Assembly: GCA_947644545.1 (NCBI GenBank)
Contig: CANRZW010000014.1
Location: forward strand, 21,664-85,663
Direction of reading: 5' to 3'
DNA length: 64,000 nt
DNA from: an uncultured Lachnospiraceae bacterium
GTDB taxonomy: Bacteria > Bacillota > Clostridia > Lachnospirales > Lachnospiraceae
The notes below the pieces were generated by a model that was given only the letters and a program-made list of their open reading frames with translations, did no database searches and was not told where the DNA came from. Positions 35,938-45,239 of this stretch are shown here, one piece after another. Each line of letters begins with the position of its first letter. Position 1 is the stretch's first letter. The position numbers were made by a program, and so were the translations under genes.

Positions 35938-38294
35938 TGCCACAGCACCCATCTCTGTCCCTCATCTTCGGTCAGTTCCTCCAGCGTTATCTCCCCGTTA
36001 CGACAGGTTAACGCCAGATCATCGATGGTAATATAATAACCGCCCTCCTCTGCCTTCCGAAAGTTCCACCGTACAACAACATCTGCGTTCGGCTCATAAA
36101 ACAGATTCATGCCATCATCCAGAAAGACAATCGGATACATTCCCTCTTCCTGCATCACTGCAGCCAGCGCCTGTTCGTTACTGCGGAAACGCATCCTGAT
36201 GCCTGCTGCTCCCACACCTGTACCGGACTTCTTTTCCGAATGCAGCAGGATCTTATGTTCCAAATCATCCACCGTCGATATCTTAACCGCTTCCTGATCA
36301 CAGGAATCTTTCAACATTGCATTTGAAACGGTTTCCGCAACCGATGCCACTGTCACCTCGCCGTCCTTCTCCACAATAATAAGCCCCGGCTCTTCCCATG
36401 GCGATACGTAATAGTAACCGTCCCTGATGCCCGCCATATATGCCGCATTCTGCCTCTTCTCCAGAAAGCCTGCGTCTCCGGCGTCCTGACGATAGAATTG
36501 GGCACGCGCCTCTTCGCCGTCATCCAGGGCAATCGTCCTTTTAAAAAGATTCGTTCCGGCAAACAATATAGGCAGTATGATCATTATGGTACATCCGCCC
36601 GATGCCACTTTATGCCTCTGCAATACATCCTTAAATTTCTTACCACTGCTTCGGTAGCCGTGCACGGCTGCCGGGACTCCTGCCACATACCGAATCCAAT
36701 CCGTCAATCCTTTGGCCGCATAAGGAATCATTACCACAAAATAGGGGATCGTGTAAGACGCACTGGACTCCCACACAAAGTGAAACAGATAACCGCCCAG
36801 AAAGACCACTGCTCCCATCAGTTCATACATATTGTCACTCTTCCACTGAAACAGCAAGTAGAAAAGCGCTCCGATCAGCAGAAGCGTCTGCGCATAATTC
36901 AGCCAAACCGAGAGAATAACGCTTCCCCGTCCCTCAATCAGACTGACCGCGAACGCCGGCAAATCTGTGGCCGGAGCCCGGTTTCTTGTACGATCCAGAC
37001 TGATAAAGGTAGGATCATTCCATTGAAACGCATTCTTTCTCGCAAAAAACGGAATTCCGTCATCCAGTATATTTTCTGACATTCTTATCAGAATTTTTCT
37101 GATCTCTGCCATTGAAGCTTCTATGATCCTCTCCGTATCGTATTCCTGCTCGAGAAAGACTTCCGCGATATAACCACTGTACCCTCCCGGTCCCAGCGGC
37201 GTCTCCTGCAGTCCCATAACGACCCATGAGATCATTGCCTCACCGTCACCTGCCTCGTAACCTGACAGATATTCCACATAACGCTCCGTGACCCGATTGC
37301 ACCCCATGACGCTGAGACTCATAAGCACAATCATCGTTAAAGAAACGATCCATTGCTTCCCCGGCTCCCTGCGGGTAAGCAATGCGGTATCCAATGCATC
37401 ATAAAGCAAAAAGCACGCTATCGCAATCAGATAGATCAGACAGTTCGTCTTAATCACCGTCGCCAGCCCCATACAAATACAGGCCGGCACAATATATCGG
37501 TATTTTCTCGTATCAATATACTTCGCTGCAGAATACACTGCCCCCAAGGACAACGCCATGCCCGGAAGAATTCCGTACAGGTACGTAATGTAGAAAGCAA
37601 GCGGAACCCACAGAATCAACGCTGCGTATACAATCACCGATATCTTCCTGTCCCGTTTCCAGAACAGCGCCGCCAGTTTCGCCAACAGGACATAGATTGC
37701 CGTCAGCGCAAGTACATTGACAAACTGAGCTCCCACATAATTATCCACGCCAAACAGGAATGACAGAAAATAATAAAAGAGAACAATCCCCGCCTGAAAC
37801 GGATAGCGGAACAGATAGCCGCCTTCGGCATACGCCGAAAAGTCTCCATGCCTCCATTGCATGGCCACGCCAAATACCTTTGCAGGATCAGACCCCGGCG
37901 CAAGCTGCGTGAGCAGAATCCAAGCCGTTCCGGATAACAGTACAAGACAGCTCATGATCCACAGCATGAATCCTTCTCTTCCCTTTTCCTGCCTTATCAC
38001 CGCTTCCTGCTCGCTTTTCCCTGCCATATGCGTCTGCAGAACATGCCGGATATGGTAAATCAGCAGTCCCACCACAGTAAACAGCAAAAAAATACCCAGA
38101 TGCCGCCAGGGATCATCTGCGATATTCAATGTTCTCTCCTGCCTGCTGCCGTCCTCTCTGACAATCCGGCCAATAAAACTTGTGCTGAACATGCTCTGCA
38201 GACAAAGTCCTGTTATAATCAGCGCAAGAAAAACACGGATCACCGTATTTACGATCGGGTATACAGCTTTTTGAATTGATTCCTGTTTTATCAT
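35934..38294 (-). CDS. Large polytopic membrane protein, GT-C-like
   Basis: A 786-residue protein with an N-terminal helix (about residues 15-35), a second near 80, a polytopic core including FRYPFQAGIVLFYYFLSFLFG and YGILPGMALSLGAVYSAAKYI, and a soluble C-terminal region of about 200 residues. The core reads like the GT39/PMT-related proteins that use polyprenyl-phosphate sugars, without a clear family name. ATG 38294 has AAGGA five bases upstream; the longest frame would overlap the GT2 gene. Its stop overlaps the next gene's start (ATGA). Likely part of the same leftward operon as the GT2 at 38359. Confidence 0.7.
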   Translation of the reverse strand: MIKQESIQKAVYPIVNTVIRVFLALIITGLCLQSMFSTSFIGRIVREDGSRQERTLNIADDPWRHLGIFLLFTVVGLLIYHIRHVLQTHMAGKSEQEAVIRQEKGREGFMLWIMSCLVLLSGTAWILLTQLAPGSDPAKVFGVAMQWRHGDFSAYAEGGYLFRYPFQAGIVLFYYFLSFLFGVDNYVGAQFVNVLALTAIYVLLAKLAALFWKRDRKISVIVYAALILWVPLAFYITYLYGILPGMALSLGAVYSAAKYIDTRKYRYIVPACICMGLATVIKTNCLIYLIAIACFLLYDALDTALLTRREPGKQWIVSLTMIVLMSLSVMGCNRVTERYVEYLSGYEAGDGEAMISWVVMGLQETPLGPGGYSGYIAEVFLEQEYDTERIIEASMAEIRKILIRMSENILDDGIPFFARKNAFQWNDPTFISLDRTRNRAPATDLPAFAVSLIEGRGSVILSVWLNYAQTLLLIGALFYLLFQWKSDNMYELMGAVVFLGGYLFHFVWESSASYTIPYFVVMIPYAAKGLTDWIRYVAGVPAAVHGYRSSGKKFKDVLQRHKVASGGCTIMIILPILFAGTNLFKRTIALDDGEEARAQFYRQDAGDAGFLEKRQNAAYMAGIRDGYYYVSPWEEPGLIIVEKDGEVTVASVAETVSNAMLKDSCDQEAVKISTVDDLEHKILLHSEKKSGTGVGAAGIRMRFRSNEQALAAVMQEEGMYPIVFLDDGMNLFYEPNADVVVRWNFRKAEEGGYYITIDDLALTCRNGEITLEELTEDEGQRWVLWQ

Positions 38295-38358
38295 CTTATT
38301 CCTTATAAATAACTCTGTTATCTCTTCCCGCCTGCGGCGACCCAAACAATCCCCATGG

Positions 38359-39123
38359 CTATCCATGAAACTGTCTGAGTACAAGCAACGTTCTCTTTAA
38401 CGTGATCAGCAATGGATACCGAACTTTGTTGCGCTTAAGCGCCAGATATCCCTCCCAGAAAGAAACCATATAATTGCGCAGCCCCGCATTACTGATGCCG
38501 CCATAAAACATGGCTACCAGCACCTCCGGCACATAGGCAAGCCGATTCTTCTCCTCTTTCAGAAAGCGCACCATGAATTCATAATCCGCAGCACAATGAT
38601 AGGAAGTGTCATAGACACCATATCGTTCATAAATCTCCCGTTTCAGAAACATTGTCGGATGCCCCGGCAGCCATCCGTCCGCCAGTCTGCCCTCACCCAT
38701 ATGCCACGTTCTGACAATATGCTCTCCCTCCACATATACTAAATCGGCATGCGCCCCTATACAGCCTTCACCGCCCTGCTCAATTGCCCGCACCAGTTTC
38801 GTAACCGCATCCGGCGTACATAATCTGTCATTGCACACCGCTATAATATCGCCGGTGCTCATGGCATAGGCCTTATTCATGGCATCATACAGTCCCCTGT
38901 CCGGCTCCGAGACCCAGCGAACCTGACAGGAAGAACCCGTATCTTCATGACGCGCGGCAAATTCCCTGATCAGATCCGATGTGCCGTCCTTTGACGCGCC
39001 GTCCACAATAACTGCTTCCAGGAAAGGGTAATCCTGCTTTTCTATATCGGCAAGCGTTATTTTTAAATTTTCTTTGACATTATAGGTTGTCACCAACAAA
39101 GATACTTTCCACATATATTGCAT
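38359..39123 (-). CDS. Glycosyltransferase family 2 (WcaA-like)
   Basis: A 254-residue GT2 with KVSLLVTTYNVKENLKITL, AVIVDGASKDGT (in place of the usual DDGS/DGGS), SEPDRGLYDAMNKAYAMSTGD and the late catalytic region CAADYEFMVRF. The SEPDRGLYDAMNKG-like segment is typical of GT2 enzymes in capsule and exopolysaccharide loci. It lies upstream of two coupled large membrane proteins. Donor and acceptor unknown. Confidence 0.92.
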   Translation of the reverse strand: MQYMWKVSLLVTTYNVKENLKITLADIEKQDYPFLEAVIVDGASKDGTSDLIREFAARHEDTGSSCQVRWVSEPDRGLYDAMNKAYAMSTGDIIAVCNDRLCTPDAVTKLVRAIEQGGEGCIGAHADLVYVEGEHIVRTWHMGEGRLADGWLPGHPTMFLKREIYERYGVYDTSYHCAADYEFMVRFLKEEKNRLAYVPEVLVAMFYGGISNAGLRNYMVSFWEGYLALKRNKVRYPLLITLKRTLLVLRQFHG

Positions 39124-39202
39124 TTTACCCTATTTAAGCAAAATATGCAATCGGTCAGTCCGCAATCTCAGAATAAACGTAGCAGTTCATCTTTGCACGG
39201 TT

Positions 39203-40711
39203 CTATTTCTTCTCCCAAATTTCCACACCCGTTTCTTCCTTTGTCTGTATCAGCACATAATTCTCCTCAAGCAGCTGCTGCAATTCCTCATCCACACCCA
39301 TATGAATCCGCATACAGTAAATTCTGTCATAAGAGAGAAGTTCCTCCACCGGCAGCTGTGCGTAGTTGGGGTAAAACCTTGACTCCTGCTCACTGTGAAC
39401 CATTCCGTCCACAATATGCGCCGGCGCTTCGTATCCTCTTTTTTCAAAATAGTACTCTACGAATCCATCCAGCGCGCAGAACTCGTTAGAACCGATAAAC
39501 AACGTATCTTCGTTCCAGATCCCGCCTTCCCCGGCCAGGTACTCCGCCGCTTCACGGTAGGGTTCCAAAGGCTTCCTAATAGATCTGTACGCATCACGAT
39601 AGCTGAGGACAAACGATACCGCCAAAAACAAAATAACTACGGTTCGCACCGTCCACATGACAGGTTTTTGCGAAAATCTGTCTGCCAGATCCAATATATA
39701 ATCGATTCCCAATGCCGTAATCAACAGAATATGAGGCTGCACTACCGTAAAATACCGTTCTACAAACAAACCGCCTTCCGGATAAATATACTTGCTGAAC
39801 ACAAAAACAAATCCGATCATCCAACCCGTAACGGCCACGCAAAACGCCGACAGCAATACCCCGCCCCTTTCAGAACAGGATCTTTGCATCACATACAACG
39901 CCCTGCCGACAAGAAATACACCGGTAAGCAGACATAAATACCAAAGAATCCGGTTGCCGCTCAGGTAAAATAAGACCGTCCAGAACATATCTTTCCACTC
40001 CGGCGTCTCACTCCAATAATTATCCAGACCCCAGCTTTTATAGTAAAAGGATGCAAAAAGCCACGGAAAATAAATAAGACAGCCCGGAACATAGCATAAA
40101 AGATGTTTCCACGATACCTTTCTCAAAATCACCAGGGCAAGATCAATCACCCCATAAAAGAAAAGCATGATACAGGCAAACCAGTGCGTCCAGAAGCAGA
40201 GCGCCACAGCCGTGCCATACAAAACCATACGCTTTGCATCCGGCTTTTGAAACTTACCGATAAAAGTATAAAGCACAAGCGCAGACAGGAAAAATGCCAT
40301 GGCATAGCACCTGATCTCCCACGCCGCCTGCCAGAGCAGGACACTTGACGAAGCCCCCAGACACAATGCAATGAATCCCGCCCGTTTTCCCTTTAACCTG
40401 CCTGCCGATAATGCCAAAAACACAATCCCTGCCAGACAAAACAAAATAGAGGGGATCAGCAGATATTTCTCCCCATAAGGCATAATCCGATAAGTCACAT
40501 ACAACAGCATCGGATACAACGGCAGGTTGTTTTCTCTGTACAGGTAGGTATTCATCACCTGCGGTATACTTAAACCGTCTTTGATAAATCCTATGGACGC
40601 CATTTCGTCTGCCCAGAAAGACTGACAATTCCCGTTTGCAAAAGCGAAAATTCCCATCCAAAGCAAAAGTAAAACTCCCGGAATCCAGTATTTTTTCTCT
40701 AATTTCTTCAT
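39203..40711 (-). CDS. GT39-like membrane glycosyltransferase
   Basis: A 502-residue polytopic membrane protein. The first outer loop reads CQSFWADEMASIGFIKDGLS (about residues 29-48) with the DE pair expected of the catalytic acid in ArnT/PMT-like GT-C enzymes. YRENNLPLYPMLLY follows. Many helices continue to about residue 400, then a soluble domain of about 100 residues. It should move a sugar from polyprenyl phosphate to an outer acceptor. AAAGGAG stands six bases before ATG 40711. It is the first gene of the leftward run and is divergent from the GT2 at 40947. Confidence 0.82.
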   Translation of the reverse strand: MKKLEKKYWIPGVLLLLWMGIFAFANGNCQSFWADEMASIGFIKDGLSIPQVMNTYLYRENNLPLYPMLLYVTYRIMPYGEKYLLIPSILFCLAGIVFLALSAGRLKGKRAGFIALCLGASSSVLLWQAAWEIRCYAMAFFLSALVLYTFIGKFQKPDAKRMVLYGTAVALCFWTHWFACIMLFFYGVIDLALVILRKVSWKHLLCYVPGCLIYFPWLFASFYYKSWGLDNYWSETPEWKDMFWTVLFYLSGNRILWYLCLLTGVFLVGRALYVMQRSCSERGGVLLSAFCVAVTGWMIGFVFVFSKYIYPEGGLFVERYFTVVQPHILLITALGIDYILDLADRFSQKPVMWTVRTVVILFLAVSFVLSYRDAYRSIRKPLEPYREAAEYLAGEGGIWNEDTLFIGSNEFCALDGFVEYYFEKRGYEAPAHIVDGMVHSEQESRFYPNYAQLPVEELLSYDRIYCMRIHMGVDEELQQLLEENYVLIQTKEETGVEIWEKK

Positions 40712-40800
40712 CGTTTTCTCCTTTTCTGCGCTACTTTTTGACTCAATTTCATTGAATCTGCGCATAAATTTTCAAGCAAGTTCCGGATACTGATTCATGA

Positions 40801-40882
40801 ATGCACCGTTATCATGATTGTTGCACTTTCCCTGAAAATACGTTACTATGAAAATCAGAGACTTTCATAGCAGACGGTGCAT
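40801..40882. repeat. Nested inverted repeats flanking a promoter
   Basis: A 9-bp inverted repeat ATGCACCGT (40801-40809) / ACGGTGCAT (40874-40882) encloses the promoter at 40821-40849. A second, inner 8-bp repeat CTATGAAA (40846-40853) / TTTCATAG (40863-40870) overlaps the -10 and start point. They could be operators, an RNA hairpin or short recombination sites. Confidence 0.6.
40821..40849 (+). promoter_or_regulatory. Promoter of the GT2 gene at 40947
   Basis: TTGCAC (40821-40826), a 17-base spacer and TACTAT (40844-40849) give a good housekeeping-type promoter with a leader of about 90 bases. Confidence 0.55.
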
Positions 40883-40946
40883 AATGAAAGCTTACTGTAA
40901 ATATGTTTGAATCCCACGTAAACCCGGAGATCACAAGGAGACCGCC

Positions 40947-41969
40947 ATGCACAATCCAAATCCCCCTCTTTTGAGTGTCATCGTTCCCGTATATAATGTT
41001 GAAAAATATATCCGCAACTGTCTTGACAGTATCCTCGTACAAGATTTCACTGACTATGAAGTCATTCTTGTGGACGACGGCTCCACGGATAACAGTGGAG
41101 CTATTTGTGACGAATATGCCGTAAGCCATCCTGCCTTTCGCTGTATCCACAAAGCAAATGGCGGCCTTCCGTCCGCTCGAAAATGTGGTTATGAGGCCAG
41201 TCAGGGAGAATACATCACCTTTGTTGACAGTGACGATTGGGTTGCTCCCCACATGTATCGCAAAATATATCAGACAATCCAGGATAGCCGGGCGGATATC
41301 ATATTCTGCAACTACATTGCCGCTATGTCCGACCGGGAGGCAGTCTGCACGATGCCCTTTGCACCCGGTTTCTATGATAAGGCACGGTTAGAAAAGGAAA
41401 TCTATCCCTTCATGCTCTATTCCGGCGCTTTCTACAAATATGGTATCTCACCAAACCTTTGGAACAAGGCATTCCGCCGCGGATTGCTCCGAGAGCACCT
41501 TATGCGGGTTCCTGAAGATGTAGCTGTTGGAGAAGACGCCCTGGCCTCCTATAGCTGTATACTAGATGCAGACTCCGCCTATGTTCTGGAGGATGCACTC
41601 TACTATTATCGCAGCAATGCCGATTCTATGAGCAGGCGCGCAATCCCTGTCGAACGCCTCCCGGAAAACCACAGGATGTTCCAGACCTTTCGCAACGTGA
41701 TCGACACCATGGCATATCCCTGCATGGAAAAACAGCTGGACTACTACTTTGTATATCAGAGTCTGCTGACTTATGAACTGATCTTCAGGACAATGACACA
41801 TTCTCCGTCCTTCAGGCAGATCTTCCTGGAGGAATGCGAGGTTCCGCTGATACGCAAAGCCTTCCGCAGCGTTGCAATCCGGGAAATCAGTGGTATTCAT
41901 AACAAGCTTTATGCGTTATGCATCCGTAATAAATGGTTTACCCTGTTCAAATTATTACTGAAATATTGA
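40947..41969 (+). CDS. Glycosyltransferase family 2
   Basis: A 340-residue GT2 starting LLSVIVPVYNVEKYIRNCLDSILVQ, with VDDGSTDNSGAICDEYA and the metal-binding TFVDSDDWV (about residues 91-99). The C-terminal ~120 residues are helical and typical of CPS/EPS GT2 enzymes (EpsJ-like). AAGGAG stands six bases before the ATG. It is a single-gene unit and ends three bases from the 3' end of the converging GtrA gene, with no room for a terminator between them. Donor unknown. Confidence 0.93.
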   Translation: MHNPNPPLLSVIVPVYNVEKYIRNCLDSILVQDFTDYEVILVDDGSTDNSGAICDEYAVSHPAFRCIHKANGGLPSARKCGYEASQGEYITFVDSDDWVAPHMYRKIYQTIQDSRADIIFCNYIAAMSDREAVCTMPFAPGFYDKARLEKEIYPFMLYSGAFYKYGISPNLWNKAFRRGLLREHLMRVPEDVAVGEDALASYSCILDADSAYVLEDALYYYRSNADSMSRRAIPVERLPENHRMFQTFRNVIDTMAYPCMEKQLDYYFVYQSLLTYELIFRTMTHSPSFRQIFLEECEVPLIRKAFRSVAIREISGIHNKLYALCIRNKWFTLFKLLLKY

Positions 41970-41972
41970 TAA

Positions 41973-42380
41973 TCAATCATCCTTCCTTTTTTTAAAAACA
42001 TATACCTTACCCAGAAGATAATTCAGTACGGTAGTGATCATGATCATAATGAACTTCCCGATCCTGTCGTCCATAGACAGTGTATTCACAAGAACGATTA
42101 ATCCAAGAAAATCAACTATGCCGGTAGCTCCTCTTCCCAGAATATACCGGATAATTTCACGGATCTGCTCCTTGAAATTTGTTCTCGTCCGATAAACAAA
42201 TTTTTTATTCGTACAGTATGCAAACACTTTTGTGGTAAGTATACTGAATAAATTGGCAAGTTGGTATACGAGAAATTGTTTTAACAAAAGATAACTGAAA
42301 TAATTAAGCAGGACAGTCATAACACCCCAAAACAGATATCTGACCGCCTCCTTCTTCTCAAAGATGGCATCAATTTTCAA
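41973..42380 (-). CDS. GtrA-family small membrane protein
   Basis: A 135-residue protein with four hydrophobic helices. It shows the family pattern VRYLFWGVMTVLLNYFSYLLL near the start, the conserved TKVFAYCTNKKFVY after helix 2, and the closing VLNYLLGKVYVFKKR. GtrA proteins are proposed flippases for polyprenyl-phosphate sugars. The start appears to be TTG at 42380, overlapping the previous gene by 11 bases. It closes the operon that begins with a GtrB-like GT2 at 46192, which agrees with a GtrA-GtrB pair. Confidence 0.9.
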   Translation of the reverse strand: MKIDAIFEKKEAVRYLFWGVMTVLLNYFSYLLLKQFLVYQLANLFSILTTKVFAYCTNKKFVYRTRTNFKEQIREIIRYILGRGATGIVDFLGLIVLVNTLSMDDRIGKFIMIMITTVLNYLLGKVYVFKKRKDD

Positions 42381-43632
42381 CTTTTATCACTTCCTTACCC
42401 TTGATTCTTTCACTCACCTTTACCAAAAGCCGAAATGGAAGAATTCGTATCACCAGTCTGCCGACCGGATTCTTAAAAAATCTTAATATCGTATACAATA
42501 TCACACCCTTGATTCTTGTTTTACCCTGGCACTGCTCAAATTGCACGCCATAATCAGGAAAATGCTTCATTCCTTTTTGTCTGACAGCAATCTGACGTTT
42601 TTTATAGGTAACTACCTTTTTTTGTGTCTTAATGATCGAGGATTCATTACATGACTCTGCGCGCACCTTTCCCTGCTTCTCGAGCATATTCAATAATTCG
42701 CTTCCTGTTTGCGTTCTGACTATAACCCTCGAATATCCATCCCCTTTTTCCCAGGCATCCCCTACCGAAATATCGGCAAACTCTCCGCTATAATCATAAC
42801 ACTTCCAACACCTTTTTGGTGAAAAAATCAAATTCATAAAAGTATAGCCATGTTTATTGATAAAATATTCTCTTTCGTCTCTTCCCCTGATATAAAATCC
42901 TGTCTCTTTTCCTCTTTTTTGCCGATAACGCAGCTTTGTAATTTCTGATTTTTTAATTTTACTTTTTCCTATCAGATAGTCCGTTGCTTCTTCTTCCATA
43001 TTGAAGCCGCAAAACAGAGAGATCAAAACTACGATCTGTTCTGCCAGCTGCGCATTGTCGGCCATCGCCTTTCTCATCCCCTGGATCTGACACGGCAGTC
43101 CAACATATGCTATTTTCCTGCCACTCCGCCTGATATCCCGAATCACCTGATTAACCGGAAGTACAACATACTTCGACTGCGCCGCCTCTATAATCTGCTC
43201 CGTACTGGTCGCAATCATAGATTCAAATCGAAACGGTTCGTTTTTCTTCTCCCTGACTACCACGGCTCCTTCAATCTGACGGGACTCTAACAATGATATC
43301 AGTAGTTGTGTGACAATACCTCCGGAAGAGCCTTTCGTACGAATTTCCTCATCAAGTGCACATACCGTATAAATTCCCTGATAAATTCCAAACAGTTTCC
43401 TGGTATCATACGGCTTTTGGAACAATCTGTCAGACCACTCATCCATGGGAAATTCCTTTCCCGGACAAACAGTATTACACATACCACACTGTACACAGGC
43501 CTGCCTGGAATCCACCACTCTGCCATCTTCATAAGCCAGCGTCTCCGCTGGACAGATACCTATGCACGTCCCACAACGAGTACATAAGTCACACGCTATG
43601 ACTTCTTTTTCTAATTTGTCGAACCCTTTCAT
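42370..43632 (-). CDS. Fe-S protein with F420 hydrogenase/dehydrogenase beta-subunit domain
   Basis: A 420-residue cytoplasmic protein. Two 4Fe-4S ferredoxin motifs lie at the N-terminus: CDLCTRCGTCIGICP (about residues 14-28) and CVQCGMCNTVCPG (about 46-58). An FrhB_FdhB N and C-terminal pair follows, with GSSGGIVTQLL, YVGLPCQIQGMRKAM and FSPKRCWKCYDYSGEFADISVGDAW. Such proteins occur in anaerobe polysaccharide loci and are presumed to reduce a cofactor or sugar intermediate; the reaction is unproven. TAATG overlap with the upstream gene shows tight coupling to the toroid-like protein. Confidence 0.88.
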   Translation of the reverse strand: MKGFDKLEKEVIACDLCTRCGTCIGICPAETLAYEDGRVVDSRQACVQCGMCNTVCPGKEFPMDEWSDRLFQKPYDTRKLFGIYQGIYTVCALDEEIRTKGSSGGIVTQLLISLLESRQIEGAVVVREKKNEPFRFESMIATSTEQIIEAAQSKYVVLPVNQVIRDIRRSGRKIAYVGLPCQIQGMRKAMADNAQLAEQIVVLISLFCGFNMEEEATDYLIGKSKIKKSEITKLRYRQKRGKETGFYIRGRDEREYFINKHGYTFMNLIFSPKRCWKCYDYSGEFADISVGDAWEKGDGYSRVIVRTQTGSELLNMLEKQGKVRAESCNESSIIKTQKKVVTYKKRQIAVRQKGMKHFPDYGVQFEQCQGKTRIKGVILYTILRFFKNPVGRLVIRILPFRLLVKVSERIKGKEVIKVEN

Positions 43633-45239
43633 TAAGCTATTACCTTTTCCTCGATCTGTCCACTGTCTAAATAAAACACTCTCTGTATCTGAATATCATC
43701 TATCCCCGGATAACACATACGACTATGCTTCCCAATATCTGCTAACGCAAAAAACTTCCCGGAAGCTACATGCCGAAGTGAAAAACTATCTGCACATTCC
43801 AAATTAATCTTCTGAGGACTATGGATCAAATCATTTATCACAATTTTATCCTGATCAATCAAGATTGTTCTCTGGAATTTTATATCTGTCTTTTTGTCTA
43901 CCAGAATAATCAATCTTTTAAGCATCCCGATTATCTTATTACCAACTACTGCCGATACAATACGCAATCCCAACAGCAGGATCGGCGTGGCGACCTTCTG
44001 CTTTACCAGATTCATGTTACCGGTAACTATAATACATCCCTTTTTGTACTCTATCACATAGTCTTCACTCTGCCAGTTATTTGCGGCAATCTTTCCTTTT
44101 CCCAGCGCTACCCGGTAACCATAGTCGCTAAAGCACTCCTTCTTTTTATAGAAAGCTTTGCACACTCCTCCTTTAGAAGCTCCAATAATCATATACAGGT
44201 CGCCCTGCGTACAACATAGTAAGCCGGCCTCTTTAAAATAACATTCCTGTTCATACTGAAAGGGCAGTTTATAACCGGAACCTTCCTGCTGCGGACCGGC
44301 CGCGACGTTTACTTTTTCAATCGCGCGAAGAAAAGAGTGAAGCAGATAATGCGAATAGTACCTGTCATCAACCGCATCCAAAAAGTAAAACATGCGCTGT
44401 GAGTCTCGATACAGAAGTTGTCTCATCGCTTCCGCCGCCTGGTTACCCAGATTACTCATCACCTGCAGTCCGTTCGGTAAAAAATACACCGTATTTCTCG
44501 ACGCATATTCCCCTCCGACAGACACGTCCGGATGTACAAAATACTGTAGAAAATTTATCATCCGATTCAAGGGTTCACGCACCTTCTCATCTCTGCTCAT
44601 CCAATAATATTCAGCCAGCATATCCAGGGAAACGCTCAGATAACCAATATCTGCACCGCCGTACTCAGGAAACCAGCCTTCCGGAGACTGTAATTGCAAT
44701 ATTCTATCCAGTTTACGATTCATCCCCTCCACAATCCATTCTTCCTTAAGCACGGTATAGGATGAATAGAGAGCTGTAATGGATGCCAGTTCCTGATTAT
44801 AGGCCTTTTCCTCTATATGTTTACTAAGATATTCCGCTGTCTTTCTGAAAGCAGCCAGAATGCTATCGTCCTCCATCCCCAGACGCTTATACACTTCACA
44901 CATTGCATAGAGAGAGAAGGCTGTTGGCGGAAATCCATGTTCATTCGGGTAATACTCATTAAAGCTCCCATCCCGAAGCTGAATCGATTTCCAATAGTAG
45001 ACCGTTCCCTCTGCCCACTCTTTGACTACCTCTTTCTGATAAAACATATTACCTGGAAAATCCACCTGATATAGTAGTGCAAGCGTAAGACCCGTCTGTT
45101 GTAATATAGCGGAGGAAAAATCACGAATCTTCAAATGCCAGTGATTTCTGTCACAGTCGCCATAATTTCGGGAATGTTTGTCTCTGTCAACCTGCGATAA
45201 TACTTTGGGAGCCATTTTCAATACATACTCTGTATACAT
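43632..45239 (-). CDS. Alpha/alpha-toroid-like protein with possible C-terminal beta domain
   Basis: This 535-residue protein has no signal peptide. The first ~320 residues look like an alpha/alpha-barrel of repeated helical hairpins. Examples are LRDGSFNEYYPNEHGFPPTAF, LQSPEGWFPEYGGADIGYLSVSLDMLAEYY and a HWHLKIRDFSSAILQQTGL start. This pattern is shared by polysaccharide lyases, glucuronyl epimerases and prenyltransferase-like toroids. Residues ~340-535 look beta-rich, as in the second half of heparinase-type proteins. I do not recognise a named family. TAATG overlaps link it to the GT2 before and the Fe-S protein after. It probably acts on a sugar intermediate of this operon. Confidence 0.7.
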   Translation of the reverse strand: MYTEYVLKMAPKVLSQVDRDKHSRNYGDCDRNHWHLKIRDFSSAILQQTGLTLALLYQVDFPGNMFYQKEVVKEWAEGTVYYWKSIQLRDGSFNEYYPNEHGFPPTAFSLYAMCEVYKRLGMEDDSILAAFRKTAEYLSKHIEEKAYNQELASITALYSSYTVLKEEWIVEGMNRKLDRILQLQSPEGWFPEYGGADIGYLSVSLDMLAEYYWMSRDEKVREPLNRMINFLQYFVHPDVSVGGEYASRNTVYFLPNGLQVMSNLGNQAAEAMRQLLYRDSQRMFYFLDAVDDRYYSHYLLHSFLRAIEKVNVAAGPQQEGSGYKLPFQYEQECYFKEAGLLCCTQGDLYMIIGASKGGVCKAFYKKKECFSDYGYRVALGKGKIAANNWQSEDYVIEYKKGCIIVTGNMNLVKQKVATPILLLGLRIVSAVVGNKIIGMLKRLIILVDKKTDIKFQRTILIDQDKIVINDLIHSPQKINLECADSFSLRHVASGKFFALADIGKHSRMCYPGIDDIQIQRVFYLDSGQIEEKVIA

